Shown: one piece after another, positions 34,699 through 43,656 of the stretch | Position numbering within the stretch: position 1 is the first letter of the stretch | Layout: each line of letters starts with the position of its first letter | Source: a virus | DNA length: 59,808 bases | IMG/VR virus record: IMGVR_UViG_3300007512_000039 | Span: 1-59,808 of that record | Strand: one strand, 5' to 3' | Position numbers and translations under genes: made by a program | The notes under the pieces: generated by a model | What the model saw: only the letters and a program-made list of their open reading frames with translations | Database searches by the model: none | Told to the model about the DNA's origin: nothing

Positions 34699-36569
34699 GT
34701 GCGTCTCTTGTTCAGATGACCCTCGGCCAGGATCCGTACCGCATTGGGTAGTGCGACTACGAGCTCATCCAGTGTGCCGAGGATTGAGTAGTTGAGTTGA
34801 TGGAAGGCCCTGTCGAATAGCTCTCGGGCCGTCTCTGGTTCCATGCTTCGCTGCCGGATGGCCAGTACCGCCAGAGGGATCTTGTCCTTCTGGACCCCGA
34901 GGATCTCTTCCTGTAGATCCTGGAGAGCGTCTCCTGTACTGTTCCGAACCCGGCAAGAGGTCGGCAGACCATCCGTCATCAAGATGATGGCCCTACGGCT
35001 GGGAGCCTCCTTGCCCCACGCATGCGCGACCTCCAGGGCCTGTACCATGGACGTACCGCCATGGGTGAGCCCCGAAGCTCCTACGGGAGAGCCCAGCTCC
35101 TCGAAGGCGAAGATGCAGTCCGAGAAGGCCCACATTGTGGCCTTGCTCTTGATGGCCCGGACAGCGTAGACCGCATCGGCCAGTGCCTGCTCCACGAGCT
35201 GAAGCTCGTAGCCGATCATGCTTCCGCTCACGTCGAAGAGGAACAGAAGCTCGAACTGCGCCACACGGAGCTCCTCTTCGTAGAATGGTCGACCCAGGTC
35301 TCCTGCACCGATCGCATCCAGTAGGGCTCCGGCATCAAGGTCCCCTTCGAAGGACATCCTCGATTTCTTCTTCATTCGGAGCTGGGACAGGTGCCTGCGA
35401 CATGCCTCTCCTGCGGCAGTGGTCTCCGGCAACGGCTTCACAGGCTGGACGAAGACCGTAGGGATCCCGCTGAGCTGTGCAGAGCCCATGAGCAGGTTCT
35501 TCTGCTCTTGTTCTGGCGCATCCTTGTTGAGAAGTGCAGCCTGCTGAGCCTGTTCGATCCGCTGGGCCATCGCTTTGCGACCTGCCTCGAGGATCTGCTC
35601 AAAAGGTGATGGTCCTCCGGCCTCCGGCTTATCCTTGGAAGCCTTCATCACCTTCTTCACACTCCCCAGGCCGTGCTTCGACTTCGGCCGTTGCCCTTCA
35701 GGAAGTGTGACATCCTTCTTCCCGATGGGCGACTGAGGAGCTGAGTCCTTGTGTGGACCTCTACGAGGGACGGCATCGCACAAGGATTGCATCTTTTTCT
35801 TGGCTTCCTCCTCCCGTTTCTTCTTCGCCTGTTGTCGTTTCTGCTTTGCACCTTGAGGCTTCCTTCCGGAAGAGGGAGGCTTCGGAGGCGGAGGCATGAA
35901 CTTTATGAGCTCATCAGCGATGTCGTCGATGAGCTGGCCAGTGATTGCCAGGCCAGCCACAGCATCCACCAGCTCTATGAGTCCAAGAGCCGTCTGCAGG
36001 GGCTGTACACATGCCTGGAAGTTGGCCGGAGCTTCAGGGACAGGGACACCGTTGGCCTCACTGCAAAGGAAGTCGAGGATGTTGGCGACCTTCGCCCTGG
36101 GATTCGCCTCGTACTTGCAGATGTCGTGACTCAGCTGCATCAGAAGGTCGGCACCTCCAGGGTAGAGCTCACCCCATAGACTGCACACCCTGTGGTCTTC
36201 GAGCATGTTCCACAGGTCAAAGCAGATCTTCTTGAGATGCGTCTCGAAGGGGTTGACTGTACCAGGCTTCACCCCTGCCCGGTTCATGAGGCGACTCACG
36301 AACGTGTCGATGAACACGTTCGTCAGATGTACATCCGTCTCGAAGAGCCAGTGCGAGAGCTCGTGCTCCGTGATGACGTATGACTCTTCCGAGTCCTCGT
36401 TGACCCAAATGGCCGTCGTGCAGTCGGTGTAGCCACCCTGCTCTGTGTTCTTCAGCTCTATGACCTTGCCGAGCATACCCTCGAAGGCCTTTACCAGAGC
36501 CTTCATACGGGCCAGGCGGTACTCCTTGGGACCCCCCATGGGTCCCAAATCCAGCGGCGGCCTGGTCAC
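34695..36569 (-). CDS. VWA-domain protein with HExxH-type motif, 624 aa
   Basis: The C-terminal VWA domain (about residues 440-600) has the metal-binding motif LFLFDVSGSM, then LTHGGTSM and ILMTDGLP. The N-terminal part has TEHELSHWLFETD (HExxH at about 69-73) and FDLWNMLEDHRV, like the N-terminal part of CobT-type VWA proteins. The middle is a Lys/Pro-rich linker. GTG at 36569 overlaps the stop of the MoxR gene (GTGA) with AAGGTG upstream; an ATG at 36539 is the alternative. MoxR-VWA pairs usually act as an ATP-driven remodelling machine. The target in the phage is unknown. Confidence 0.85.
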   Translation of the reverse strand: MTRPPLDLGPMGGPKEYRLARMKALVKAFEGMLGKVIELKNTEQGGYTDCTTAIWVNEDSEESYVITEHELSHWLFETDVHLTNVFIDTFVSRLMNRAGVKPGTVNPFETHLKKICFDLWNMLEDHRVCSLWGELYPGGADLLMQLSHDICKYEANPRAKVANILDFLCSEANGVPVPEAPANFQACVQPLQTALGLIELVDAVAGLAITGQLIDDIADELIKFMPPPPKPPSSGRKPQGAKQKRQQAKKKREEEAKKKMQSLCDAVPRRGPHKDSAPQSPIGKKDVTLPEGQRPKSKHGLGSVKKVMKASKDKPEAGGPSPFEQILEAGRKAMAQRIEQAQQAALLNKDAPEQEQKNLLMGSAQLSGIPTVFVQPVKPLPETTAAGEACRRHLSQLRMKKKSRMSFEGDLDAGALLDAIGAGDLGRPFYEEELRVAQFELLFLFDVSGSMIGYELQLVEQALADAVYAVRAIKSKATMWAFSDCIFAFEELGSPVGASGLTHGGTSMVQALEVAHAWGKEAPSRRAIILMTDGLPTSCRVRNSTGDALQDLQEEILGVQKDKIPLAVLAIRQRSMEPETARELFDRAFHQLNYSILGTLDELVVALPNAVRILAEGHLNKRRT

Positions 36570-37624
36570 AGGAGCTTCACCTTGGTGAGGTCGATGGCCG
36601 GGCGGAATCCGCTCCGCACGCGTGCTCGGAAGTCGGCCACGTAGCGGCCATCGAACTTCCCTTCCAGCAGCTTCAGAGCCTGTGCACGGTCTCCCAGACG
36701 ACAGAAGGAGTCCGCACACTGGATCAGGTCCCGAGTGCTCAGGGCGTAGCCGTACTTCCCGCCCCGTGTCTCCTTCGAGAGGGCCTGCAGACCCCGAACG
36801 AACTGCTTCGACTCCGCCGACTGGTCAGGCATGTGATCGAGGAGGATGGCCCGCTCGTCTGCCTCCGGCATGAAGTCCATCTGCACGAACTGGAACCGGC
36901 TCCGGAAGTCCTCGTTCAAGCTGTACGTTCCGCCGTAGTCAGGGTTCATCGTTCCCACGACCCACAGGCTACATGCGAAGGCGATTACCACACCCTCACG
37001 CACAGTGTCTCCCTCCTGCAAACCCTTCGAGAGGTTGCGAGTCGGGACCTCACGGACCCACACCTCATTGCCGATGCCGATGGCCACCTCCGTGGTGTAC
37101 TCGTCCGATGGTTCCAGGCTGACGATCTCACCGTTGCCAGGGCACAGCACCTCGCCGTTGAGTCGATACACGCGGCCGATGTGGTGGATGTCCACCTCTT
37201 GGCGGAAGTCCGCCAGAGAGTTCAGGACCTTCTGTGCCTCCTCATCCAGTGCGTTGATCTCCTCCAGCACCAGTACACACGCACCCGCCTCGTTCGCCAC
37301 GTCGATGGCCTGAGAGAGGACTCCCAGCACGAAGTATGACTCCTCGAGGCTCTTGAACACGAAGCCGCCCGTCAGGTGGCGGTCGGACGTCTTCCCAGTG
37401 CAGCTCTTCCGCAGGAACGGCAGACCCCGGCCGAAGGCCCACTGCTCCACGCCCATTGTCTTCCCCGCTCCTTTGGGCCCTTTCAGGATGAGCGGATGCC
37501 CGAACGACAGCTTCTCCAGAAGCTGAATCGTCCCGACGTCCCGGTACTCCGGGAACTCCCTCGCCTTGAGCTTGGACGTCTCCGTACGCCGGATATCCGT
37601 CCCGCCCAGTGTAGTTTTCTTCAT
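36566..37624 (-). CDS. MoxR/CobS-type AAA+ ATPase, 352 aa
   Basis: Walker A is GPKGAGKT (about residues 49-56), Walker B is CVLVLEEIN (about 116-124), and the sensor/arginine-finger region reads VVGTMNPDYGGTYSLNEDFR. This layout fits MoxR, CobS and McrB-like ATPases. The ATG at 37624 has GGAG 7 bases upstream and is preferred over 37636 and 37711. The downstream VWA gene is translationally coupled, so the two proteins probably work together in unfolding or remodelling a complex. CobS-like metal chelation is possible, but no cofactor genes are nearby. Confidence 0.9.
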   Translation of the reverse strand: MKKTTLGGTDIRRTETSKLKAREFPEYRDVGTIQLLEKLSFGHPLILKGPKGAGKTMGVEQWAFGRGLPFLRKSCTGKTSDRHLTGGFVFKSLEESYFVLGVLSQAIDVANEAGACVLVLEEINALDEEAQKVLNSLADFRQEVDIHHIGRVYRLNGEVLCPGNGEIVSLEPSDEYTTEVAIGIGNEVWVREVPTRNLSKGLQEGDTVREGVVIAFACSLWVVGTMNPDYGGTYSLNEDFRSRFQFVQMDFMPEADERAILLDHMPDQSAESKQFVRGLQALSKETRGGKYGYALSTRDLIQCADSFCRLGDRAQALKLLEGKFDGRYVADFRARVRSGFRPAIDLTKVKLL

Positions 37625-37697
37625 GGGTAACTCCATAGCTAACCATGCTTCTTGTGCCGCATCTGCACAGGGGTTTGCGTTTGTACTCACACCCTGG

Positions 37698-37703
37698 TAT
37701 GAC
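37698..37703 (+). promoter_or_regulatory. Possible promoter between divergent units
   Basis: TATGAC at 37698, with TTTGCG 18 bases upstream, could drive the plus-strand genes from 37710. The -10 is only 7 bases from the ATG. Inference. Confidence 0.28.
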
Positions 37704-37709
37704 TGGATC

Positions 37710-37979
37710 ATGGCAGAAGGATCACAGGAAATACCCCCAATCCTTCCTCCGGCACAGATGTCTGCCGAGGAGGCTCATCGGTACATGGGTGAGGTGATGG
37801 CGACGTCCCTGAAGAGATCGGGGGCGTTTGTTGTGCTTCGTAGACGGACCGGGGAGATTACCATCCTGGACCCCAAGATCCTGGATCATATCGACGATGT
37901 GGTGATGGCGGAATGCCTTCTGGCTTCTTGGACAGAGGATGAGGTGAAAAGGTACCTATCCTTGCGGGGTATGGGATGA
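37710..37979 (+). CDS. Unknown small protein, 89 aa
   Basis: The ATG at 37710 starts a helical acidic protein (SAEEAHRYMGEVMATSLKRS). No domain recognised. The ribosome site is weak, and the stop overlaps the next start by four bases. It is divergent from the MoxR gene. Confidence 0.6.
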   Translation: MAEGSQEIPPILPPAQMSAEEAHRYMGEVMATSLKRSGAFVVLRRRTGEITILDPKILDHIDDVVMAECLLASWTEDEVKRYLSLRGMG

Positions 37980-38284
37980 GCGGTCAGGTGATTTCGGTAG
38001 CGCATCGATTTGCACCACGTGCTGGTCGTGTGTTTACTGCTTCCTACATCGACATCGACTATCTGCGAGAGCGCTGTCAGCGGGCGCTCGACGAGTACAA
38101 CGTGGAGTGGAGGTTCCTCATCGCCTTTGACGTACCGGTAGGTACTCGTGTGGAGGAGGTGTTGAAGAAGCACATCCCGGCTCTCTCGTCGGTAGATGTA
38201 GAGCTTCAGGGCAAGAAGCACGTGGTGGCGTTCTCGACTAAGTCGCCCGAAGGTGTGAAGTACGGCTACTGCTTCACTCTCTGA
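37976..38284 (+). CDS. Unknown small protein, 102 aa
   Basis: An alpha/beta protein (FTASYIDIDYLRERCQRALD, WRFLIAFDVPVGTRVEEVL) without a known motif. It is coupled to the gene before it. The short gap after it carries GGAG for the methylase. Confidence 0.6.
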   Translation: MSGQVISVAHRFAPRAGRVFTASYIDIDYLRERCQRALDEYNVEWRFLIAFDVPVGTRVEEVLKKHIPALSSVDVELQGKKHVVAFSTKSPEGVKYGYCFTL

Positions 38285-38329
38285 GATTTTCCGTCACAAG
38301 GCTGATGGACGGGCACCAGGAGTTAGCCC

Positions 38330-39166
38330 ATGCCGATCGTAAAGTGGCCCGGCGGAAAAGCGCGGGCCTTGAAGTACCTCCTTCCCGTGATCCGCGAAGG
38401 CACGGCGGGAGGGTTCGACACCTACCATGAGCCTTTCGTAGGAGGAGGGGCTGTCTTCTTTGCTCTCCAAGAGCAGGGAGCCATCACACATGCCGTGCTC
38501 TCGGATGGCAATGCCAAGCTCATCCGGATGTACCGAGGCGTTCGGGACAACGTCGATGAGGTCACGAAGGTCCTGACAGGGCTGGCCTCGTCAGACAGTG
38601 CCCGGCAGTTCCGGGTCATGCGGGCACGGTTCAACCAGATGCCGATGGCCTGGTCGGACACCGAGTTCGCTGCAGTGTTCATCTACCTGAACCGTGCAGG
38701 GTACAACGGCCTCTACCGAGAGAACTCCCGTGGGGATTTCAACACACCCTTCGCGGGCCCACCCCATCGAGAGCTGGGGGCGGGAATCATCTATGTGGAG
38801 GAGCTACGGAAGTGTGCGGAGGCCCTGCAGTGTGCAGAGCTCCGCCATAGCTCCTTCGAAGACAGCCTTGTTCTCGTAGAAGACGGGGACTTGGTCTATG
38901 CCGATCCTCCGTACTACGGGACTTCGTCTCAGATGTACTCGGCAGGGTCGTTCGGAGAGGAAGAGCAACGGTTCCTGGCTACTGGCTTGGGAGCAGTTGC
39001 TGATGACGAAGCCCTGGTAGTGGCTTCGAACTCCGACACTGAGTTCACGCGTGAGATCTATGGTGAGCAAGGCTTCGCCATGCGGGAGAGTCGCCGCGTG
39101 AACTCCATCAACAGAAACTCAGATGACAGGTCTCCGAAGGCGGACCTCATCTTCACATCTTTCTGA
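38330..39166 (+). CDS. dam: D12-class DNA adenine-N6 methyltransferase
   Basis: This enzyme transfers a methyl group from S-adenosylmethionine to adenine in DNA. The class motifs are clear: KWPGGK at residues 5-10, EPFVGGGAVFF around 34-44 for cofactor binding, and the catalytic YADPPYYG with DPPY at about 192-195. The length of 278 residues is normal for Dam/M.DpnII-type enzymes. No partner nuclease gene was seen nearby, so it is more likely for protecting the phage genome or timing packaging than a restriction system. CAGGAG precedes the ATG. The target site cannot be told from the sequence. Confidence 0.93.
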   Translation: MPIVKWPGGKARALKYLLPVIREGTAGGFDTYHEPFVGGGAVFFALQEQGAITHAVLSDGNAKLIRMYRGVRDNVDEVTKVLTGLASSDSARQFRVMRARFNQMPMAWSDTEFAAVFIYLNRAGYNGLYRENSRGDFNTPFAGPPHRELGAGIIYVEELRKCAEALQCAELRHSSFEDSLVLVEDGDLVYADPPYYGTSSQMYSAGSFGEEEQRFLATGLGAVADDEALVVASNSDTEFTREIYGEQGFAMRESRRVNSINRNSDDRSPKADLIFTSF

Positions 39167-39176
39167 GAGGCTCTAC

Positions 39177-40049
39177 ATGAGCGCATACGAGGAAGGGACC
39201 GTCCAGGTCCTCCCCATCGACCAGATCAAGGTCGGTGTTAACATCACCAACATTCGGACGGTCTACAGCGATGAGGCCATCCGTGAACTTGCCGAGTCCA
39301 TCTACAACCAGGGACTCCTCGTTCCCGTCATCGTCATGGAGGCCGAAGACGCCAAGGGCGATGAGATCTGGGAGCTGGTCTGCGGCTCTCGTCGTCTGCG
39401 GGCCATCGCCTACATCCAGACGAACATCGACCAGGACTGGAACAACGGCGAGATCGATGTCCGAGTGTTCGAGGGCTCCCTCGAGGAGGCAGAGCTCGTC
39501 AACGGTGTGGAGAACATCGAGCGGGCTGAGGTCGATGCCGTCGACACCGCGGCATGGCTCTACCGGCTCGTAGAGACCGGCTACACCCAGGACGACCTGG
39601 CCAAGAAGATCCACAAGTCGCCGGCGTGGGTGTCGGCACGGATCTCCTTCCACCGGAAGGCTTCCGATGGCCTCAAGAAGGCCTACCGTGAGGGGCTGAT
39701 GTCCTTCACCACGGCCTGTGAGCTGGCCAAGAACCTCAATGAAGAGGACCAGCTCAAGCGCATCCGCAAGGCTCGCCTGAACAACGAGAAGCTCATCAAG
39801 TTCGAGGATGCCAAGCATGCTGGCGATCCCGACCGAGTCTCTCGGCCCTCTGCCAAGGCCAGGGCTGACATGCAGGCGTACGCCGAGTCGCTGGCTGGTG
39901 ACCCCAAGTACGGCAACGCGCATGGCGTCGCTATGGCCCTTCGCTGGGTCGATGGTACACTGTCTCAGGAAGAGATCAAGACGGATGTGATCGAATGGAT
40001 TCGAACCGAGAAGAAGGACAAGGACAGCTCCGAGGACGAGACGGAGTGA
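39177..40049 (+). CDS. ParB-like protein, 290 aa
   Basis: The N-terminal ParB/Srx-like domain reads LPIDQIKVGVN, then ELAESIYNQGLLVPVIVM and the CGSRRLRAIAYIQ box (GxRR motif). It is followed by the ENIERAEVDAVDTAAWLYRL region and a helix-turn-helix (YTQDDLAKKIHKSPAWVSAR). This layout fits ParB/Spo0J or a KorB-like regulator. There is no ParA gene in the window, so partition is unproven; a role in replication, packaging or gene control is equally possible. GAGAGG precedes the ATG. Confidence 0.88.
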   Translation: MSAYEEGTVQVLPIDQIKVGVNITNIRTVYSDEAIRELAESIYNQGLLVPVIVMEAEDAKGDEIWELVCGSRRLRAIAYIQTNIDQDWNNGEIDVRVFEGSLEEAELVNGVENIERAEVDAVDTAAWLYRLVETGYTQDDLAKKIHKSPAWVSARISFHRKASDGLKKAYREGLMSFTTACELAKNLNEEDQLKRIRKARLNNEKLIKFEDAKHAGDPDRVSRPSAKARADMQAYAESLAGDPKYGNAHGVAMALRWVDGTLSQEEIKTDVIEWIRTEKKDKDSSEDETE

Positions 40050-40180
40050 TCCCGGGGGTCAGGCTTATCGGCTGGGCAAAGGAGCGGGCTGTCCTGCTCC
40101 TTGCGACCCTCACCGCATCCGGCCACGTGGAGTACCGCGTAGTCGGGAGCTTCTCGATGGGGCAGCCCGCCGAGGCGTAG
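40046..40180 (+). CDS. Possible small protein, 44 aa
   Basis: A GTG overlapping the ParB stop (GTGA) gives a 44-codon frame, MIPGVRLIGWAKERAVLLLA onward, with a short hydrophobic helix. The overlap suggests translational coupling, but there is no other support. Confidence 0.35.
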   Translation: MIPGVRLIGWAKERAVLLLATLTASGHVEYRVVGSFSMGQPAEA

Positions 40181-40212
40181 AGATAGAGGCAGCCCACGGC
40201 GGGGCTGTTCTC

Positions 40213-40479
40213 TTAGCCCTTGATCTTCCCCTTCACGATGTGAAGCTCGACAGGACCAATCCCCTTCATCCGCTCTTCGATGTAGGGCACGATGGTGATG
40301 AGCTGGGCCTTGCACAGACTCATGTTGTCTGTTCCGAGGGTAAGCAACACAGTGTCCGTGTTCGAGCTGAACCCAACACTCACGAAGATGATGGATTCAT
40401 AGGCGAGTAGAACATCTTCGAGCTCCGCTCGTAGAGCGAGCTTCGCATCGTCGAGGTGCGGAACTGTCTCACGGGGCAT
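40213..40479 (-). CDS. Unknown small protein, 88 aa
   Basis: A soluble alpha/beta protein (ELEDVLLAYESIIFVSVGFS, LITIVPYIEERMKGIGPVEL). Its start overlaps the end of the membrane-protein gene upstream, so the two are probably co-transcribed. Function unknown. Confidence 0.6.
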   Translation of the reverse strand: MPRETVPHLDDAKLALRAELEDVLLAYESIIFVSVGFSSNTDTVLLTLGTDNMSLCKAQLITIVPYIEERMKGIGPVELHIVKGKIKG

Positions 40480-40870
40480 GCTTCTTTACCTCTGCCATAG
40501 CTCCAGCGACCTTCTCTGTGATCTTCGTCACTGAAGACCCGTACTTGTCGAGAGCCCATACTCCAAGAAGGTAGCCTGTGGCGAGCCAGCCCTCGAGGAC
40601 GATGAGGGATAGGGCAAGCGGCCGCTGGTCCGCCTCGATGGTCTTATTCAACAGGTAGGCCAAGACCAGGAAGACCACCATGAAGGACGTCCACTTCTTG
40701 GACATCCATGGCGGCTTGTCGTTCTTGTCCAGCTCGTCGATAGGAGCCCGCTGAGCCGCCTCAGGCGTCCACATCATCCCCTCGGTACTCTCCAGAGGCT
40801 CGCTGCGGAGATCATCGAAGGAAGGGTGAGGTGCGCTCGGAGCGCTACTCGGTGTGGACGATGAGGGCAT
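40469..40870 (-). CDS. Two-segment membrane protein, 133 aa
   Basis: The first 55 residues are Ser/Pro-rich and acidic. Two hydrophobic segments lie at about residues 62-75 (TSFMVVFLVLAYLL) and 86-106 (ALSLIVLEGWLATGYLLGVWA), then a short basic tail. This is the shape of a small holin or membrane-anchored virion protein. The start overlaps the end of the preceding fibre-like gene by 26 bases. Confidence 0.6.
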   Translation of the reverse strand: MPSSSTPSSAPSAPHPSFDDLRSEPLESTEGMMWTPEAAQRAPIDELDKNDKPPWMSKKWTSFMVVFLVLAYLLNKTIEADQRPLALSLIVLEGWLATGYLLGVWALDKYGSSVTKITEKVAGAMAEVKKHAP

Positions 40871-42491
40871 TCAGGCTGGCCGCGTTGTCGGTGTGCGCGG
40901 TACCCCAGTCGGCAGAGACCTTGACGACCATGGCAGCCGTGGTGTCAACCCCTGCGAGGCTCTTGTACTCCGCACCCATGGTCGCTCCGGGACCTCCCAG
41001 ATCACCACGGTCTCCCAAGCAGCTGCTCCCAGAGACGATGGCCGTCCGGCTGCTGTCCGTGCCAGCTCCGTATATGAGACAGCGGAGCTCGAAGATGCCC
41101 ACTGCCAGGTCGTTGGAGATCGTCTCGGAGCGGGTCGTGAGGAGGTGGCCGTTCAGATACACCTTCAACTCGAGGGTGTCGCCGCCGTCCTTCACCAGGA
41201 TGTCGCCTACAGCTGCATGGATCCGAAGTGCGCGTCCCGGCTTCAAGGTGTTCGCCGGGACAGTGTACTGCTGATCGAAGTCGGTCTCAGCGGCTTCGTC
41301 CGTGACTGTGTTCGACTCCGCCACGTTGGAGAACGCACGGCCACCGATCTTCAGGTCGGTCCCGCCAATGATGCCGTCCTTCGTCGTCGCAGAACCAGTG
41401 ATCTCCACATCGCCCAGGCACTTGGCCTTCTTGTGGATGTTGACCTCTTCGGCCCCGTTGGTCGAAGTCGTGCTGACGTACTTGTTCAGACCCTGACGGA
41501 TGACGAAGAAGTCGACCGTGTTGTCCGGCCCTGTGAAAACGATGGCTCCGGTGCTGTCCACCGCGATGCCGGCCGTACCCGCATCGATGTCGATGCCGCC
41601 ATCAGCATGTGAAGCATAGAGCCGTACGGCGGCCGCATCGGCCACTGCAGAGTCCACGATGAACTGAGAACAGGTGACCGAGAAGTCATCGGTCGGAGCG
41701 TTGTAGGCGAACCCACCGCCCACCTGCGAGTATGAGCCTCCATCCGTGACGGAGAGCACACCGTCGACATCCACTGAGCCGGAGAAGGTTGTCGCACCAC
41801 TCCCAAGGAAGTTGAAGGCAGGGTTGGTGGTGGTGTTGCCGAAGGAGACGACCTCGGACGTGTTGACCGTAGAGACCGCGAAGTAGGCGTTGGCACCTTC
41901 GGCGACCTTCCAGGCAGCGACCTTGTTGTCGGCGATGGTCCACAGGCCATTGTCCGAGGACAGCAGACTCAAATCTCCGGTAGAGGTGTCCGCCACCACG
42001 GCTGAGGTCGCGACCTTGCCGACTGTGACCGTACGATCTCCACCAGTACCGATGCCGATGTCCTGGTCGACGTTGTCATTGCCGAGCAGGATCTCCGCCG
42101 AGGAGTTGATCTCGACGTTGCCCACCGCGTCGATGTGGTGCACCCCGGTCGTCACCGACCTGGTGCCACCAGTACCGCTGTACAGCTCCAGACGGAGCGC
42201 GGTGACGGTGGCGGAGCCCACCTGCATGAGCTCCGAACCGTTCGAGGTCGTGAAGACCAGGTAGTCGTTCGTCCCCTCACGAACACGCCACGCATCGGCG
42301 TCGTCGTCGTCGAGGAGCTTGTCGCTCTGGGGCACGCCTTCCAGCTGGAAGGCGTACTCCGTTCCAGTCTCGTCGAGGAAGTACGGAAGACGGTCCGTCT
42401 TCGTGTACCAGTACGCCTGACCAGCAGGCGGGGTAGCAGGAGCAGAGCCCAGCCGTTGGGCGAGCTGATCAACGCGGATGACGCCGGGCAT
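40845..42491 (-). CDS. Probable tail fibre/adhesin, 548 aa
   Basis: It has a short N-terminal region (MPGVIRVDQLAQRLGSAP) followed by long Gly/Ser/Thr/Asp-rich beta-repeat sequence (HHIDAVGNVEINSSAEILLG, TGDLSLLSSDNGLWTIADNK), as in trimeric fibres. The C-terminal part may be a beta-sandwich tip. It starts the minus-strand unit after a 136-base divergent gap. Host binding is inferred. Confidence 0.7.
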   Translation of the reverse strand: MPGVIRVDQLAQRLGSAPATPPAGQAYWYTKTDRLPYFLDETGTEYAFQLEGVPQSDKLLDDDDADAWRVREGTNDYLVFTTSNGSELMQVGSATVTALRLELYSGTGGTRSVTTGVHHIDAVGNVEINSSAEILLGNDNVDQDIGIGTGGDRTVTVGKVATSAVVADTSTGDLSLLSSDNGLWTIADNKVAAWKVAEGANAYFAVSTVNTSEVVSFGNTTTNPAFNFLGSGATTFSGSVDVDGVLSVTDGGSYSQVGGGFAYNAPTDDFSVTCSQFIVDSAVADAAAVRLYASHADGGIDIDAGTAGIAVDSTGAIVFTGPDNTVDFFVIRQGLNKYVSTTSTNGAEEVNIHKKAKCLGDVEITGSATTKDGIIGGTDLKIGGRAFSNVAESNTVTDEAAETDFDQQYTVPANTLKPGRALRIHAAVGDILVKDGGDTLELKVYLNGHLLTTRSETISNDLAVGIFELRCLIYGAGTDSSRTAIVSGSSCLGDRGDLGGPGATMGAEYKSLAGVDTTAAMVVKVSADWGTAHTDNAASLNALIVHTE

Positions 42492-42627
42492 CGGGACCTC
42501 TCAAAGGCAGGGACTCCAGAGCAGTTTAACGCATACCGCCTCCATATCCCCTCGCCCTTGTGGACGGTCCTCCTTCAAGCTATGAAGCGTGTACTCACAA
42601 ACTGAACTGCTGCCCCTGGAGTGAGTG

Positions 42628-42960
42628 ATGAAGCATCAGCTTCCCTGGACCGCCGTGAAGGCGAAGGATGGATTCTTCCACGTCGCTGATGCCCATGGCG
42701 AACGTGTTGTCACCGTCGGCAACGAGGCCGAGGATGGACAGACGGCTGAGATGATCGCCGCCTGTGTGAACATGAGCGGCATCACCTGGATGATCTTCCG
42801 GCATGCTGTTCAGGTTCCGCATCTGATGATGCAGTTGCACGGAGAGATGGCGAAGCACGTCACGAGCCAGGCCGATGATGTCAAGGCCGTGCTCGACGAC
42901 TGCCTGGAGGATGAGCTGGAGCCCGACGAGGATGTCGACGATGAGCCGTCCGACACCTGA
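42628..42960 (+). CDS. Unknown acidic protein, 110 aa
   Basis: The ATG at 42628 has GGAG upstream. The start is a small beta domain (WTAVKAKDGFFHVADAHGER) and the tail is strongly acidic (EDELEPDEDVDDEPSDT). No family recognised. It overlaps the next gene by 20 bases in another frame. Confidence 0.6.
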   Translation: MKHQLPWTAVKAKDGFFHVADAHGERVVTVGNEAEDGQTAEMIAACVNMSGITWMIFRHAVQVPHLMMQLHGEMAKHVTSQADDVKAVLDDCLEDELEPDEDVDDEPSDT

Positions 42961-43246
42961 GTCCGGTCTGGTCTCGGTTGGAGACCAGGTTGAGTTCGAC
43001 TACAAGGGTGCGTCTATCGTAGGGACTTTGGTCTACCTGGGACGGCAACACTCAGCTACACGCCGTGTAGATGTGAACCGTTTGGTCTACTGGACCTCTG
43101 GCGTAGAACGCAATCGCTTTGTGGCTCTGAGGAAGAGCGGAGCCCGCGACAAGTTCATCAAGTACAGGTCGCCTTCTTCGAAGGGCTTCATCGTCCGGGT
43201 GGGAGACTGCTACTACTCCCCGGAAGTGGTCTACCTTTCTACTTGA
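42941..43246 (+). CDS. Unknown small protein, 101 aa
   Basis: The ATG at 42941 has GAGG 11 bases upstream inside the end of the previous gene. The protein looks like a small beta barrel (VSVGDQVEFDYKGASIVGTL, GFIVRVGDCYYSPEVVYL), similar to SH3-like nucleic-acid or carbohydrate binders. It overlaps the convergent gene by 16 bases. Confidence 0.55.
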   Translation: MSRPTPESGLVSVGDQVEFDYKGASIVGTLVYLGRQHSATRRVDVNRLVYWTSGVERNRFVALRKSGARDKFIKYRSPSSKGFIVRVGDCYYSPEVVYLST

Positions 43247-43587
43247 AGATCGCGTGCATGATGACGGCGAGCTCTTCGGAGGTCCCTGGCGCACCACCTT
43301 TTACGGAAGCAGTACTGCCCTCCTTTTGGCACCATGAATCCGAAGGGGATGTGTGCTTCCATAGGAGAGCCTTGCCCTTCAACACATATTGTCAGGGTCT
43401 TATGTCTCTGACCCGATCCGGTTTCGATGTCGATGTAGACGACTGCGGGGTTGTTCCGCTGGGATCTCAGATGGGCCTGCCCTTGGACAAACAGCGTGCC
43501 CTTTGAGCCGTTTGTCTGCCACACATCCCAGCCGAAGCTCTTTTCCTGGTCATCCAGCTGTGTACAGACCGACCATTTGTGTGACAT
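43231..43587 (-). CDS. Unknown protein, 118 aa
   Basis: The ATG at 43587 has GGAAAG upstream. A small beta-rich domain (GWDVWQTNGSKGTLFVQGQA, VVYIDIETGSGQRHKTLTI) is followed by an Arg/His-rich C-terminus. It follows a terminator-like hairpin, so it probably has its own promoter or relies on read-through. Function unknown. Confidence 0.55.
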   Translation of the reverse strand: MSHKWSVCTQLDDQEKSFGWDVWQTNGSKGTLFVQGQAHLRSQRNNPAVVYIDIETGSGQRHKTLTICVEGQGSPMEAHIPFGFMVPKGGQYCFRKRWCARDLRRARRHHARDLQVER

Positions 43588-43606
43588 GGGCTTTCCATAA
43601 CGAAGA

Positions 43607-43632
43607 AGGGGTGGGCCTCTCGACCCACCCCT
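43607..43632 (-). terminator. Terminator after the 602-aa fibre gene
   Basis: AGGGGTGGG pairs with CCCACCCCT around an 8-base loop; on the minus strand the stem is followed by TCTTCGTT. It lies 25 bases after the fibre stop at 43657. Confidence 0.65.
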
Positions 43633-43656
43633 ACCATACCTCGCCGGGTAGTCGGC

